A stretch of DNA of 5,975 nt from Prevotellaceae bacterium (GTDB taxonomy: Bacteria; Bacteroidota; Bacteroidia; Bacteroidales; UBA932): positions 1 through 5,975 of the forward strand of contig JAIRLT010000250.1 of the NCBI GenBank assembly GCA_031259225.1. Reading direction: 5' to 3'. A program made the position numbers and the translations under genes. Below are positions 5,824 to 5,975 of this stretch, one piece after another; position 1 is the stretch's first letter; each line of letters begins with the position of its first letter. A model generated the notes under the pieces. The model did not search any database and had not been told where the DNA came from. It was given only the letters and a program-made list of their open reading frames with translations.

Positions 5824-5856
5824 TAACTCATAATTCATAACTCATAATTCATAATT
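5824..5856. repeat. TAAYTCA heptamer repeat, four units plus a partial one
   Basis: Heptamers TAACTCA, TAATTCA, TAACTCA, TAATTCA are followed by a partial TAATT and an A-rich run. The C/T variant alternates strictly, so the repeat can also be read as two copies of a 14-mer. It closes the patchwork of heptamer families and ends about 15 bp before the -33 box of the rightward promoter, so it may influence that promoter by bending or by binding a protein. Confidence 0.85.
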
Positions 5857-5870
5857 AAAAAAAACATTTT

Positions 5871-5900
5871 TTTGGATATTAAAAACATTTACTAACTTTG
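5871..5900 (+). promoter_or_regulatory. rightward Bacteroidetes-type promoter
   Basis: TTTG (5871-5874), 18 nt and TAACTTTG (5893-5900) match the consensus TTTG / TAnnTTTG, with a spacer one base shorter than the usual 19. Transcription would begin around 5905-5907, about 20 nt before the ATG at 5927. It is divergent from the alaS promoter, with the heptamer patchwork between the two. Confidence 0.5.
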
Positions 5901-5926
5901 CGGTCGCTTAGCCAATGAATTAAGCA

Positions 5927-5975
5927 ATGAATATTCACTCATCTATATTGCCGTTTTCTGTTTGCCCCGTACGCC
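5927..5975 (+). CDS. possible start of a gene cut by the window edge
   Basis: An ATG at 5927 opens a frame of 16 codons (MNIHSSILPFSVCPVR) that continues past the end of the window. It sits about 27 nt after a good Bacteroidetes -7 box, which is the main support. An earlier ATG at 5915 stops after two codons; the octamer CAATGAAT covers both ATGs (5913-5920 and 5925-5932). No Shine-Dalgarno sequence is visible, which is normal in this phylum. Too little protein is visible to name a family, and the true start could lie further right. Confidence 0.35.
   Translation, partial: MNIHSSILPFSVCPVR

Noticed and set aside
5581..5856. CRISPR array
   Set aside because: The alternating pattern looks superficially like repeats and spacers, but the would-be spacers are themselves made of the same heptamers, the units are not of constant sequence, and no cas gene is near.

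Overview
The window looks like chromosomal DNA of a Bacteroidetes bacterium, probably Bacteroidales. Several gene starts are preceded by the phylum's own promoter type (TTTG, about 19-21 nt, TAnnTTTG) rather than by E. coli-like boxes, and Shine-Dalgarno sequences are weak or absent. The alanyl-tRNA synthetase and the secreted phosphoesterase also have a Bacteroidetes look. This assignment rests on recognition, not on a database search.

Layout from left to right. At the extreme left edge a minus-strand promoter fires out of the window. Next comes rsmA (46-876, minus), the 16S rRNA dimethyladenosine transferase. A divergent spacer leads to a very AT-rich two-gene cassette on the plus strand: a minimal nucleotidyltransferase (986-1327) overlapping a HEPN-domain protein (1311-1706), which has the architecture of an MNT/HEPN toxin-antitoxin pair. 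Convergent to it is a secreted endonuclease/exonuclease/phosphatase-family protein (1730-2749, minus). Its promoter and leader contain a duplicated 20-bp element. Then comes alaS (2883-5513, minus), full length.

The roughly 410-bp gap upstream of alaS is the most unusual part. It holds a patchwork of three unrelated heptanucleotide repeat families. Four AT-rich blocks of (A/G)ATTTCT are separated by GC-rich near-palindromes around a GACGCGCC core; then come four ACTGCCY units; then four TAAYTCA units. The patchwork lies between the alaS promoter and a promoter facing right, which probably serves a gene that begins at 5927 and runs off the window.

Functionally, rsmA and alaS are translation housekeeping genes and the phosphoesterase is a periplasmic or exported hydrolase of unknown substrate. 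The MNT/HEPN pair looks like an acquired insertion between ordinary genes. I see no tRNA, rRNA, CRISPR array or transposase. The best candidates for something less described are the heptamer/GC-palindrome patchwork, the duplicated leader element of the phosphoesterase gene, and a HEPN protein lacking the usual RNase motif.
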